From: DASXZH01 sp963829965
GTDB taxonomy: Bacteria > Armatimonadota > Fimbriimonadia > Fimbriimonadales > Fimbriimonadaceae
DNA: 64,000 nucleotides
Direction: 5' to 3'
NCBI GenBank assembly: GCA_963829965.1
Contig: CAWHLK010000056.1
Location: 1 to 64,000 of the forward strand
Shown here: positions 16,256-24,572 of the stretch, piece by piece
How the letters are laid out: each line of letters starts with the position of its first letter
Numbering within the stretch: the stretch's first letter is position 1
Made by a program: the position numbers and the translations under genes
The notes under the pieces: generated by a model
The model's input: the letters and a program-made list of their open reading frames with translations, nothing else
What the model was told of the DNA's origin: nothing
Database searches by the model: none

Positions 16256-17431
16256 CTATTTATCCTGAAGTGCGGCAATTCCAGGCAATACCTTGCCCTC
16301 GAGAAACTCCAGGCTCGCACCGCCCCCGGTGCTTACGTGGCTAACCTTGTCCGCGAGTCCAAACTTTTCAATCGCGGCCGCGGAATCTCCTCCGCCAACA
16401 ATCGTAAGTCCCTTGCAGACGGTCAAAGCGTCCGCTACGGATTTGGTTCCCGTCGCAAATGGCGCCATTTCAAAAACGCCCATCGGGCCGTTCCAGATAA
16501 CGGTGCCTGCAATGTGGATCAGGGTCGCAAAAGTTTCTTGCGTCAGGGGCCCGATGTCCGCGCCGATCGCGTCGTCCGGCATGCTCTCCACCGGGACCAC
16601 CTTTGTTTCGGCGGTTTCGGAAAGTTCGGTTGCAATGACCACGTCCTTGGGCAGTGTGATCTTATCGCTGTGATTCTCAATGAGCTGTTTGGCGAAATCC
16701 ACGTTTCCTGCATCCAAAAGCGATTTCCCGATGCCGTCGCCTTCTGCTTTTAGAAAGGTGAACATCATGCCGCCGCCGATCAGCAGCTTGTCAACTTTGG
16801 GCAGGAGATTCTCGATGACTCCGATCTTGTCCTTGACCTTCGCGCCGCCCAGAATGGCGATGAAGGGGCGCTTCGGGTTCTCAACCGCGTTGCCAAGATA
16901 CTCGATCTCCTTTTCGATCAAGAAGCCCGCGACCGCAGGCAGATAGTGGGCAACTCCCTCCGTGGAGGCATGGGCCCGGTGCGAGGTCCCAAATGCATCG
17001 TTTACATAGATATCCGCGAGGGAAGCAAGCTGCTTGGCGAACTCAGGATCATTCGCTTCTTCTTCCGGGTGAAATCGCACATTCTCCAACAGAACGACGG
17101 ATCCCGGTTTCAAAGCGGCGCAAGCCGCCTCAACTTCAGGGCCAACGCAGTCAGGCAGAAGTCTCACGTTCGAGCCAAGAAGCTCGGTCAGCCTTTTAGC
17201 AACAGGAGCCAGAGTAAATTCGGGGGAAACGCCTTTCGGCCGTCCCAAGTGGCTCGCGAGAATCACGGCCGCGCCATGCTCCAGCAGATACTTGATCGTC
17301 GGCAGTGCTTCGGTGATCCGGCGGTCGTCCGTAATGCGCTCACCGTCGAGCGGCACATTGAAATCGCAGCGTACGAGCACGCGCTTTTCGTTCACGTCGA
17401 TATCGCGTACCGTCTTCTTATTAAGTGGCAT
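16256..17431 (-). CDS. pgk: Phosphoglycerate kinase
   Basis: 391 residues, full length for bacterial PGK. RCDFNVPLD and the substrate-binding arginines lie at the N-terminus, LASHLGRPKG after it, GGAKVKDKIGVI in the hinge region, and GGGDSAAAIEKFG and STGGGASLEFLEGK at the C-terminal ATP site. It converts 1,3-bisphosphoglycerate and ADP to 3-phosphoglycerate and ATP in glycolysis. TAAACT lies six bases before the ATG in the block CCGGTAAACT, shared with mqnC and nuoA. Followed by the EVE gene. Confidence 0.97.
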   Translation of the reverse strand: MPLNKKTVRDIDVNEKRVLVRCDFNVPLDGERITDDRRITEALPTIKYLLEHGAAVILASHLGRPKGVSPEFTLAPVAKRLTELLGSNVRLLPDCVGPEVEAACAALKPGSVVLLENVRFHPEEEANDPEFAKQLASLADIYVNDAFGTSHRAHASTEGVAHYLPAVAGFLIEKEIEYLGNAVENPKRPFIAILGGAKVKDKIGVIENLLPKVDKLLIGGGMMFTFLKAEGDGIGKSLLDAGNVDFAKQLIENHSDKITLPKDVVIATELSETAETKVVPVESMPDDAIGADIGPLTQETFATLIHIAGTVIWNGPMGVFEMAPFATGTKSVADALTVCKGLTIVGGGDSAAAIEKFGLADKVSHVSTGGGASLEFLEGKVLPGIAALQDK

Positions 17432-17437
17432 AGGAAC

Positions 17438-17443
17438 AGTTTA
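17438..17443 (-). promoter_or_regulatory. Putative leaderless -10 box of pgk
   Basis: TAAACT read on the minus strand, six bases before the pgk ATG, preceded by CCGG. The identical CCGGTAAACT precedes nuoA and mqnC. Confidence 0.5.
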
Positions 17444-17512
17444 CCGGGGCCATTTTGGCCACATGCGTACCTCTTTTGAAGGTCATGGATGGATTAAAAA
17501 GCCCAAGTCCAT

Positions 17513-17518
17513 CATAAT
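17513..17518 (+). promoter_or_regulatory. Putative leaderless -10 box of accB
   Basis: CATAAT ends six bases before the GTG start at 17525. No convincing -35 or Shine-Dalgarno is seen. Confidence 0.45.
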
Positions 17519-17524
17519 CTAAGC

Positions 17525-17971
17525 GTGGAGGAACTGACGAGGCGGATCGATGATCTCGCCGAGCTCATGGATGAGTTTGCCCTATCCGAGGCGGAACTCT
17601 CGGGGCCGGATTGGAAGGTTGCATTTCGGAGGGCAAGACGACCCGTTCCGGTTGACCATTCCGAGGCGTCTCCTGACGTGTTGGAAGCGCCTGCTGCTGC
17701 GGCGCCGACCGCCGTTCCCCCTTCCGGTGGCCCGAAAGGAACACCGATCAATAGCCCCATGAACGGGATCTATTATTCTTCGCCCAGTCCGTCCGCTCCG
17801 CCGTTTGTGAAGGAAGGGGAAGCGGTCATGGCAGGTCAAGTGGTTGGCCTGATCGAAGCGATGAAAGTATTCAACGAGATCGTTTCGCCCGTGAGTGGAA
17901 CCGTAGAGAAAATGGTGGCCGAAACCGGCCAGCTGGTTCAGCCTGGGGATCCGCTCATTTATGTTGAATGA
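17525..17971 (+). CDS. accB: Acetyl-CoA carboxylase biotin carboxyl carrier protein
   Basis: 148 residues: a variable N-terminal part, a Pro/Ala-rich hinge (about 55-75) and a C-terminal biotinyl domain with the carrier motif EAMKVFNEI, biotinylated Lys at about residue 114. It carries the carboxyl group between biotin carboxylase and carboxyltransferase for malonyl-CoA synthesis. The GTG start at 17525 has CATAAT six bases upstream. Biotin carboxylase (accC), often next door, is absent here; a thioredoxin-like gene follows instead. It diverges from pgk. Confidence 0.93.
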   Translation: MEELTRRIDDLAELMDEFALSEAELSGPDWKVAFRRARRPVPVDHSEASPDVLEAPAAAAPTAVPPSGGPKGTPINSPMNGIYYSSPSPSAPPFVKEGEAVMAGQVVGLIEAMKVFNEIVSPVSGTVEKMVAETGQLVQPGDPLIYVE

Positions 17972-17992
17972 GCGGCAATCTATCTTAAATCA

Positions 17993-19006
17993 ATGAACAC
18001 ACTCACCGTTGGTTCGCCTGCACCGGAAATTAGAGGAGTCAAGTGGTTCAACTCAGCTCCGATTGACAAGTTGGAACCCGGCCACGTTTACATCGTGGAG
18101 TTTTGGGCGACCTGGTGTGGGCCCTGCCGTGCCGGAATGCCTCACCTTTCGGAGCTCTCGGCCAAACTGGCGGGTCGCGCGACCGTGATTGGCGTCAACG
18201 TCTTTGAGCAAGACCAGGGTTCTGCGGCGTGCATCCAAAATGTCGGAGACTTCATCGAGAAAATGGGGCCGAGGCTCACTTACCCCGTCCTTGTCGATGC
18301 CGCCGACAAATATATGGCGGAGGCGTGGATGCAGCGGTCCGGGCGGCAAGGCATCCCGAGCGCCTTCGTCGTTGACCAGAAGGGATTCGTCGTCTGGATC
18401 GGCCATCCAATGCAGGGCATGGACGGGGCAGTGGAGGACGTTCTGCAGGGCCGAACGCCCGCGATTCCCGAAGAGAACGAATCGGAAAGGGACCTTAAGA
18501 AGCAGCAGCAGATGATAGCGCCCTTCATGGGCGCAATCCAACAAGGGGATTACGATGCTGCACTTCGAGAAATAGATCGCCTGGTCGCAAACGGAGGGCC
18601 TCTCAAACAGGCGGAGGATGGCCTGCGTTTTCAGGCGGCCGCAATGTGCGGACGCGATGACATCGCAAGACAAACGCTCATGGAAGTCTGGGAAAGCCCG
18701 GGGAATGAAAGGTGGCTTTCCGTCGCGCATATCCTCGCGATCAGCCCAAGACTAAGCTTGGGTTCTTATCGGCTCGGGATCAAGATCGTCGAGCGAGGCA
18801 TGGCTGCCGGTGGGGAAGAGTTCGACAAATACCGCTTCATCCATCTCGACGCCCTTGCCAAAATCTACTTTTTGGCGGGCGATCGCGAACGGGCGATCGA
18901 AATTGAGCACGAGGCAATATCAGAATGCGACAAGTCGCCGGAAATGGGCGCCCGCTTCAAGCCTCAATGCGAGATGTTCCTCGAACACATCGAGCAACAG
19001 AGCTGA
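17993..19006 (+). CDS. Thioredoxin-like protein with C-terminal TPR-like region
   Basis: 337 residues. Residues 1-150 form a TlpA/redoxin-type thioredoxin fold with the redox motif WCGPC (Cys 42 and 45) and the cis-Pro region GIPSAFVVDQKG. The remainder is helical (ALREIDRLVANGG, AKIYFLAGDRERAIEIEHEA) and resembles tetratricopeptide repeats. No signal peptide, so probably cytoplasmic, unlike classic TlpA. TATCTT (17981-17986) lies six bases before the ATG. A disulfide reductase or chaperone-like role is inferred. Confidence 0.85.
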   Translation: MNTLTVGSPAPEIRGVKWFNSAPIDKLEPGHVYIVEFWATWCGPCRAGMPHLSELSAKLAGRATVIGVNVFEQDQGSAACIQNVGDFIEKMGPRLTYPVLVDAADKYMAEAWMQRSGRQGIPSAFVVDQKGFVVWIGHPMQGMDGAVEDVLQGRTPAIPEENESERDLKKQQQMIAPFMGAIQQGDYDAALREIDRLVANGGPLKQAEDGLRFQAAAMCGRDDIARQTLMEVWESPGNERWLSVAHILAISPRLSLGSYRLGIKIVERGMAAGGEEFDKYRFIHLDALAKIYFLAGDRERAIEIEHEAISECDKSPEMGARFKPQCEMFLEHIEQQS

Positions 19007-19032
19007 CCCGAAAGGTCTCATAATTCGAATTG

Positions 19033-19845
19033 ATGCACTTAGCTTGTGTTCAATCCAACGTCGTCTTTAACCAACCGGAAGCAAACGTCTCCCGGGCGAT
19101 CGCGCATCTTGAGGAGCTAAAAACTCAGGGCGTTGATTTGGCGGTTTTTCCGGAGGCCTATGTAACCGGTTACTGCGTGAACTCGTTAGAGGACGCGAAG
19201 AAGATTGCGATCCGGAAGGACCATCCGGAGCTAAAACGTCTGCAGGAAGCGTCCGAAAAGTTGCAGATGGGTTGCATCGTTGGTTTTGCAGAAGATTTAA
19301 GCGGAGAATTGTACAATACTGCGGTTCTTTTAGAGCCTGGGCAATCACCGAGATACTATAGCAAAACCCATTTGCCTTATCTCGGGTTGGACCGGTTTGT
19401 GCGAATGGGTAACGACACCCCGGTCTTTGAAACCCGCTGGGGGCGTATCGGTTTGCTCATTTGCTTTGACCTTCGCCATCCCGAACCGATGCGCGTCCTC
19501 GCGTTGGGGGGCGCGGAACTAGTGGTCCTACCCACCAACTGGCCGAATGGCGCGCAACTCGCTGCCGGGCCCATGACCCTGACTCGCGCGGCGGAAAACG
19601 GCATCTTCCTCGCAACCTGCGACCGGGTCGGATTAGAAAACGGATTCACCTTTATCGGGCTCAGCAAAATCGTATCCCCAACCGGCAAGGTTCTCGCTGA
19701 GGCGGGCGACGCCGAAGAAATCCTCATCGCCGACATTGACCTTGCAGAAGCGAGGCAGAAAAGAAACGTGATCATTCCCGGCCAATATGAGATCACGGTT
19801 TTTGATTCCCGCAGGCCTGAGCTTTACGGAAAGCTTAGTCACTGA
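19033..19845 (+). CDS. Carbon-nitrogen hydrolase (nitrilase superfamily)
   Basis: 270 residues with the complete nitrilase triad: Glu in FPEAYVTGY, Lys in YSKTHLPYLG and Cys in LICFDLRHPE. It probably hydrolyses a small amide; the substrate is not evident from sequence. The ATG at 19033 is preferred to the TTG three bases earlier; CATAAT (19019-19024) lies eight bases upstream. Only 26 bp separate it from the thioredoxin-like gene, but its own -10 box suggests independent expression. Confidence 0.9.
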   Translation: MHLACVQSNVVFNQPEANVSRAIAHLEELKTQGVDLAVFPEAYVTGYCVNSLEDAKKIAIRKDHPELKRLQEASEKLQMGCIVGFAEDLSGELYNTAVLLEPGQSPRYYSKTHLPYLGLDRFVRMGNDTPVFETRWGRIGLLICFDLRHPEPMRVLALGGAELVVLPTNWPNGAQLAAGPMTLTRAAENGIFLATCDRVGLENGFTFIGLSKIVSPTGKVLAEAGDAEEILIADIDLAEARQKRNVIIPGQYEITVFDSRRPELYGKLSH

Positions 19846-19855
19846 GACCCGTCTG

Positions 19856-19960
19856 ACGTGTCGGACAAGTCGGACAAGTCGGATACTCCATAACCCGTTT
19901 ACCGTTTACCGTTTACCGTTTACCGTTCACAGTTCACAGTTCACAGTTCACCCTTCACTC
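19856..19960 (+). repeat. Short tandem repeats: CGGACAAGT, CGTTTAC and CAGTTCA units
   Basis: Three successive arrays: a 9-mer (CGGACAAGT, about three units, 19862-19883), the heptamer CGTTTAC (four units from 19894) and the heptamer CAGTTCA (three to four units to about 19952). It separates the nitrilase from the convergent gene ending at 19975. Confidence 0.85.
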
Positions 19961-19974
19961 TCAACCCTCAGCAT

Positions 19975-20682
19975 CTAACGAGACACTCGCTCATAAACCA
20001 TCTTCGCGTTCTCGAGCTTGATCGTGTCGGAAATCGGCAGCTTGGCTAAGGTTTCTTCGATGCGATCGATCTTGGATGCAGCTAGGTTCATGTAAATGTC
20101 CAGGTGGACCTTTACCACGTCCAGCGTGTTGTTCTGCGTATTTTCCAGATCGGCCGAGAACTTGGCATCGCCGTTTTGGATGCTGTCAAATCTCACCTTG
20201 CCGGCAATAGACTCGTTTTTGTCCGCGCTTGTTTGCTCCACATGGAACGTCGTGCCAAGCTTCAGGTCCCGATTGTAGAGCGGAGCGGCATATTTCGCAA
20301 GATTCATCCGGTCTCGCCCGGTCACCGAGTTCGCGGTTGGAAGACCCAGCTTGTTGAGCTTGATTTGTGAGATTTGAGGCAGTTCGATCGGGACATTGTT
20401 GCCGTTGAGGGTCACCCGCTGCGAGGTCACGGAAATCTCCACGTCCGCGTCACCGTTCCCGTAGACCTTCTTGATGACCCGCGTTTGCGTCTGCATAAAA
20501 TCAAAGTCGCCCATATCGGTTGAGCCTTGGACTTCGATCTTGAGGAGGTCCTGGTCGCCGACCTCCGCGTGCCGGGTGAAGCGCACAACATTGGGCGTTG
20601 GGCTTTGGCTTTGACTGCCCGCATAGGAGCTAGCGCCCGCTAATGCTAAGGCAATGAAGATGGCGTTGACTCTACCGACCAT
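19975..20682 (-). CDS. Secreted protein, paralogue 1 of 3
   Basis: 235 residues with a signal peptide (IFIALALAGASSYA). It shares a common plan with the proteins at 21020 and 21905: VRFTRHAEVGDQD, DMGDFDFMQTQTRVIKKVYGNGDADVEI, the centre YNRDLKLGTTFHVEQTSADKNES, and a C-terminal SKIDRIEETLAKL...NAKMVYERV. It is the most diverged of the three. I do not recognise the family; it looks like a beta-rich periplasmic or surface protein. The ATG at 20682 has no obvious Shine-Dalgarno. Confidence 0.75.
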   Translation of the reverse strand: MVGRVNAIFIALALAGASSYAGSQSQSPTPNVVRFTRHAEVGDQDLLKIEVQGSTDMGDFDFMQTQTRVIKKVYGNGDADVEISVTSQRVTLNGNNVPIELPQISQIKLNKLGLPTANSVTGRDRMNLAKYAAPLYNRDLKLGTTFHVEQTSADKNESIAGKVRFDSIQNGDAKFSADLENTQNNTLDVVKVHLDIYMNLAASKIDRIEETLAKLPISDTIKLENAKMVYERVSR

Positions 20683-20931
20683 CCAGCCTCATGTTGTTTT
20701 CCCGGAAGGAACCACAAAGGACACAGAAACCCATAGCCAAATTCGCTTCTGGAACCATCGCGCGGTTCCAGCTCACAGAAAACATAGTAACGGAGGACGT
20801 CATCCCTTTTGCCTTGAACAATCTATCTTGAGGCCCGAATCAGTTTTTTCCGGCGTTCCGCTAATCAAGCCAAGCCTACCCTTCGGGCCACCAAAAGGCT
20901 GTTCCCGCCGTAAGTGAGAGGTTATGACCTC

Positions 20932-21010
20932 CACGTTTTACGCTTTACCCGTTGACCGTTCGCAGCTCACAGTTCACAGTTCATTCACAGTTCACAGTTC
21001 ACAGTTCACC
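20932..21010 (+). repeat. Heptanucleotide array, CAGTTCA type
   Basis: Degenerate CGTTTTA/CGCTTTA units lead into about eight CAGTTCA units. The rest of the 337-bp gene-free space 20683-21019 shows a short imperfect palindrome at 20753-20775 (GGAACCATCGCGCGGTTCC) and no gene. Confidence 0.85.
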
Positions 21011-21019
21011 CCTTTACCC

Positions 21020-21694
21020 CTAAGACCGAATCCTCTCCAACGTATAATGCGCTTCGTCCAGGGAGTGTCCTTCGCCGATGTCGAACTGTTCCGCTGCGCC
21101 GTCGATCTTGTCCAGCTTAGCATCGGCAATATTGACCAAGAACGTTCCCTTGAAATGGGTTGGCATGTCGTTGCCTCGGGTGATCTGAAAAGCAGCCGCA
21201 GCTCTCACTTCGCCGTCATCCAGGCTTGCAATTTTGAAAGTGCCGGTGGTTTTGTCTTTGTTGTCTGCGTTGGTGCGATTGACTTGAATAACGTCGCCGA
21301 CCTTGAGGTCCCGGTCAAAAAGGCTTGTAACGCACACCGCGATTTGGTCGCCGCCGCTTACCTGGTCCTTGGGTTCGAGTGGTATTCCGTCTTTGTCGAC
21401 TCTCGTCGTGGACGGGGGATCGAGCGGCTGGGCGATCTTGCTTCCGTTTACAAGGATCTGCCGGTTTAAGAGTGTGGTGAGAACATCCGCGGCCCCATTA
21501 TCATAGAGCTTCACGACTTTCTCGTCTTTCGTCTGAGTCACGTCCAAGTCGCCAAAAATCGCGGAGCCTGTAAAGTGGATCTTATATTTGTCATCTTGAC
21601 CGACTTGCAAGTGGCCCGTTAGGTGCACCGCGCCTTGGCCCGCGATTGCGAGCATCGAGAGGGTCAAGAAGAAGGCAATGATCCCGGTTCTCAT
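21020..21694 (-). CDS. Secreted protein, paralogue 2 of 3
   Basis: 224 residues, signal peptide MRTGIIAFFLTLSMLAIAGQG. Shared landmarks: VHLTGHLQVGQDDKYKIHF, IFGDLDVTQTKDEKVVKLYDNGAADV, RVDKDGIPLEPKD, FDRDLKVGDVIQVNRTNAD, FLVNIADAKLDKIDG and a C-terminal LERIR. Closest to the paralogue at 21905. Same strand as its two relatives, each separated by a heptamer array, so they look like a tandem duplication family. Function unknown. Confidence 0.75.
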   Translation of the reverse strand: MRTGIIAFFLTLSMLAIAGQGAVHLTGHLQVGQDDKYKIHFTGSAIFGDLDVTQTKDEKVVKLYDNGAADVLTTLLNRQILVNGSKIAQPLDPPSTTRVDKDGIPLEPKDQVSGGDQIAVCVTSLFDRDLKVGDVIQVNRTNADNKDKTTGTFKIASLDDGEVRAAAAFQITRGNDMPTHFKGTFLVNIADAKLDKIDGAAEQFDIGEGHSLDEAHYTLERIRS

Positions 21695-21834
21695 ATGAAC
21701 CTTATTTACCCTTTATCTCCGGGACAACATTAAACATGGACTAAGGAAGGGAAGGGAGCTACGACTCGATATGTTCTGTGGTAACCCCCTAGCACTCGAA
21801 TTCTTCACTCAGACGCTCAAATGAAGCATCCGCG

Positions 21835-21879
21835 CCGTTCACCGTTCACCGTTTACAGTTCACCGTTCACAGTTTACAG
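21835..21879 (+). repeat. Heptanucleotide array, mixed CGTTCAC/CAGTTTA units
   Basis: About six units alternating CCGTTCAC-, CGTTTAC- and CAGTTCAC-like heptamers just downstream of the paralogue 3 stop codon. Confidence 0.8.
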
Positions 21880-21904
21880 CGAAGCGGTTCACGCCCCCGC
21901 GCCC

Positions 21905-22570
21905 CTAATGCACCCTCTCCAAAACAAACTTGGCGTTGGTTAGAACCGCCTGGCCAAGGTCAAGTGAGTCCATCGATGCGTCAATCTTGTCCAACTTGGA
22001 GTCGGTCGTGTTCACGAGGAAGCTGCCCGTAAACTTGGTCGGGTCGCCGGTGGCGCGAGTGAGGGTCAGGTCTACCACGAGTTTCGCGTCTCCGTTCGCA
22101 ACGCTGTCCAGCTTGATCGTGCCCTTGGCCGTGCCCTTTCCGTCCGGTCCTGCTTGGTCGACCCGGATAGTGTCGCCCACCTTGAGATCTTTGTCAAAAA
22201 TCTTTGAAAGAAAACGGCCAAACTCCAGGCGGCCAGGGGTGCTTGGAGCGGCAACGGGAATGCCGTTCTTGTCAACCTTGAAAGTCGTTGTCGGGTCCTG
22301 AGGGGCAGGATACTCGGTGCCATTCACCGTCACTGTTTGCGAAAGAACCTTTGCCTCGATGTCGGCATCGCCGTTATCGTAAATCTTCTTAACTTCTTCG
22401 GACCTGGTGCCCGTTACATCGATATCGCCAAATTGCGAGCCGCCACTGATATGGACCTTGTACTTGTCCACGCTTCCAACTTTCTGCTGGCGCGTAAAGT
22501 GAATCACGTCTTGTCCCGCGAACGAAAACGCGGCGAGGGCAAGCAAGAGGATACTGATTTTAGCTTTCAT
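21905..22570 (-). CDS. Secreted protein, paralogue 3 of 3
   Basis: About 221 residues from the ATG at 22570; a TTG four codons earlier would add MGKN. Signal peptide MKAKISILLLALAAFSFAGQ. Landmarks shared with its neighbours: VIHFTRQQKVGSVDKYKVH, QFGDIDVTGTRSEEVKKIYDNGDADIE, KVDKNGIPV, FDKDLKVGDTIRVDQ, FLVNTTDSKLDKIDASMDSLDLG and C-terminal LERVH. Function unknown. The conserved (Y)DNGDAD and KLDKID motifs would define the family in a profile search. Confidence 0.75.
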   Translation of the reverse strand: MKAKISILLLALAAFSFAGQDVIHFTRQQKVGSVDKYKVHISGGSQFGDIDVTGTRSEEVKKIYDNGDADIEAKVLSQTVTVNGTEYPAPQDPTTTFKVDKNGIPVAAPSTPGRLEFGRFLSKIFDKDLKVGDTIRVDQAGPDGKGTAKGTIKLDSVANGDAKLVVDLTLTRATGDPTKFTGSFLVNTTDSKLDKIDASMDSLDLGQAVLTNAKFVLERVH

Positions 22571-22635
22571 GTTCTTTCCCAAACTCCAGATTCAGACGAA
22601 GTAGTTTAGCCGGAGTTTCCCCCGCTAATGAGACT

Positions 22636-23721
22636 TTAGACCAACTCGTAACGCGTGTTCCTTCGCTTCGGCTCGTAACCTGCGTCTCGGATCAAATGCT
22701 CGAACTCTTCCGGGCTCACAATGAACTTGCTGCCCTTGGCGGAGACCACGTTTTCCTCGATCATCACCGAGCCAAGATCGTTTGCTCCGTAGCTGAGCGC
22801 CAACTGGGCGATTTTTGGACCCTGGGTAAGAATCGAAACCTGGAAATTTTCCACGTTGTCCAGGAAGATCCTCGACACCGCGACCGTCTTCAAATAGTCT
22901 GCCGCGCTCGCCTTGCGGGGAATAGGCAGATCGGTGTCTTCCGGTTGGAAGTTCCAGGATATGAACGCGCGGAACGGCTGGCATTCGTCCTGCAGGTCGC
23001 GAATTCGCCCCAAATGCTCGATCCTGTCTTCCAAGGTCTCCACATGGCCGAACATCATTGAAGCAGTGGACCTAATCCCCAAAGCAGAGGCGGTTCTCAT
23101 GCAGGCAAGCCACTCGTCGGTGGTGTCTTTATAAGGAGCAATGATCTTGCGCACGCGGTCGACAAGGATCTCTCCCCCCGCGCCGGGAATGGAATGCAAG
23201 CCGGCCGCTTTCAGCCTTTTCAAACAATCTTCCAGCGTCAGCTTGGAGATGTGGGCGATGTAGATGATCTCCGCCGGGCTGAGCGCATGAAGGATCACGT
23301 TCGGAAACTTCTCTTTGATCTTGCTGAAGATGCCCTCGTAGTAGTCGACCTTCAGCTTGGGATTTAAGCCGCCCTGGAAGAGGATCTCAACCCCGCCTTT
23401 ATCCACCGTGTCCTGCACCTTGGCAAGAATTGCCTCATCGGAATGAAGATAACCCTCCTCATGTCCGGGCACCCGGTAGAACGCGCAAAACTTGCACCGA
23501 ACCCAGCAGACGTTGGTGTAGTTAAGGATCCGCCCGATGATGTAGGTGACGGTTCGGCCGGGGACCTTCTTTTGGCGAACGTAATCCGCAAGTGCGGCAA
23601 CTTCGACGATGTTAGGATGCCGATACAGCGCAAGCGCATCTTCTCCGGATATTCGTTCACCTGAATAAACCTTGTCGGCGATGGCATCGATGCCGGTTGG
23701 CGAAGGAGCGAGAGTTGCCAT
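22636..23721 (-). CDS. mqnC: Cyclic dehypoxanthine futalosine synthase (radical SAM)
   Basis: About 361 residues. The radical SAM cluster motif is C-x3-C-x2-C in NVCWVRCKFCAFYRVPG (Cys about 72, 76, 79). The surrounding GRILNYTNVC and the length fit MqnC, which cyclises dehypoxanthinyl futalosine in the futalosine route to menaquinone; MqnE, the related aminofutalosine synthase, is less likely because the GRxxNYTNVC-type context is MqnC-like. I use the ATG at 23721; TAAACT (23730-23735) lies eight bases upstream within CCGGTAAACT. Other mqn genes are not in the window. Confidence 0.88.
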   Translation of the reverse strand: MATLAPSPTGIDAIADKVYSGERISGEDALALYRHPNIVEVAALADYVRQKKVPGRTVTYIIGRILNYTNVCWVRCKFCAFYRVPGHEEGYLHSDEAILAKVQDTVDKGGVEILFQGGLNPKLKVDYYEGIFSKIKEKFPNVILHALSPAEIIYIAHISKLTLEDCLKRLKAAGLHSIPGAGGEILVDRVRKIIAPYKDTTDEWLACMRTASALGIRSTASMMFGHVETLEDRIEHLGRIRDLQDECQPFRAFISWNFQPEDTDLPIPRKASAADYLKTVAVSRIFLDNVENFQVSILTQGPKIAQLALSYGANDLGSVMIEENVVSAKGSKFIVSPEEFEHLIRDAGYEPKRRNTRYELV

Positions 23722-23729
23722 TTCAACCA

Positions 23730-23735
23730 AGTTTA
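23730..23735 (-). promoter_or_regulatory. Putative leaderless -10 box of mqnC
   Basis: TAAACT on the minus strand, eight bases before the mqnC ATG and preceded by CCGG as at pgk and nuoA. Confidence 0.45.
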
Positions 23736-23792
23736 CCGGGGCGAGCCATTGGCAAGAATTGGAGCTCGAACCTCAATTGGCGATCCGCGAAC

Positions 23793-24572
23793 CTACGAAA
23801 TCCCCAGAAGCCCGTATAGCTCCCGCAAATCGCCAATGATGAGATCCGGCTCCGGCGCTCCCTCCGGCAGGGCTTCCAGATGTGCGTGCGTGGAACTCGG
23901 CGCAACATCCGTGGCTTTTCGAATCCACGCGGTATGCCATCCGGCCTCGATTCCGGGCCTCACATCGTGAAAGTAGCTGTTCCCGATAAACAGGATCTCT
24001 TCTGGCTTGCATTCCACTTCGTTCGCGATTTGCTCAAAAACCGCCGGCAGAGGCTTGCCTCTGCCCATCTCGCCTTCGATATAAACGTGCTCAAAGAAAT
24101 GCCCGATCCCCAGTTTTTCGATTTCGCTCCGCTGTACGTCGGCAGGGCCGTTGGTGATGAGGCCCATCCGGAAGAGGCTGGAAAACGTGCCCAAAACCTC
24201 GAGCGCCTCAGGAAAAAGCTCCAAAAACTCGTTCCTCTTGTCCGCATAGGTTGCGCTAAGCGCGACGGCAAGCGCTTCGTCCTCGATGTCCAGCCGCTTG
24301 AGCATCAGCCGCATCTGTTCGGTTCGCGTGCTTTCCCCTTTGCGCAGGTAGCTGGCGTACCACCCGGTGTCCTTCAGCGTGGGAACAAAATCGCGAAAGG
24401 CTGCCGCCCATGTATCGACCATTTCCTGAGGGGTATGCCCCGGGATGGTGTGCTGCTCGAAAGTGAAATCCAATGCTTTCTTGGAGGCTTCCCAGTAGCC
24501 GCAGAGCGTGTCGTCGAGATCGAAAAAGACAATGCGGATACCCGTGAGAACTTTGGGCGACGTTGTTTCCAT
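23793..24572 (-). CDS. HAD-superfamily hydrolase
   Basis: About 259 residues. Motif I FFDLDDTL (Asp 18 nucleophile and Asp 20), motif II LITNGPADVQ, motif III Lys in GRGKPLPAVF and motif IV IGNSYFHDVRPGIEAGW are all present; a helical cap lies between I and II. Likely a small-molecule phosphatase of the YjjG/haloacid-dehalogenase type; substrate unknown. The ATG overlaps the last base of the trpS stop (TGATG), so the two are coupled. Confidence 0.9.
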   Translation of the reverse strand: METTSPKVLTGIRIVFFDLDDTLCGYWEASKKALDFTFEQHTIPGHTPQEMVDTWAAAFRDFVPTLKDTGWYASYLRKGESTRTEQMRLMLKRLDIEDEALAVALSATYADKRNEFLELFPEALEVLGTFSSLFRMGLITNGPADVQRSEIEKLGIGHFFEHVYIEGEMGRGKPLPAVFEQIANEVECKPEEILFIGNSYFHDVRPGIEAGWHTAWIRKATDVAPSSTHAHLEALPEGAPEPDLIIGDLRELYGLLGIS

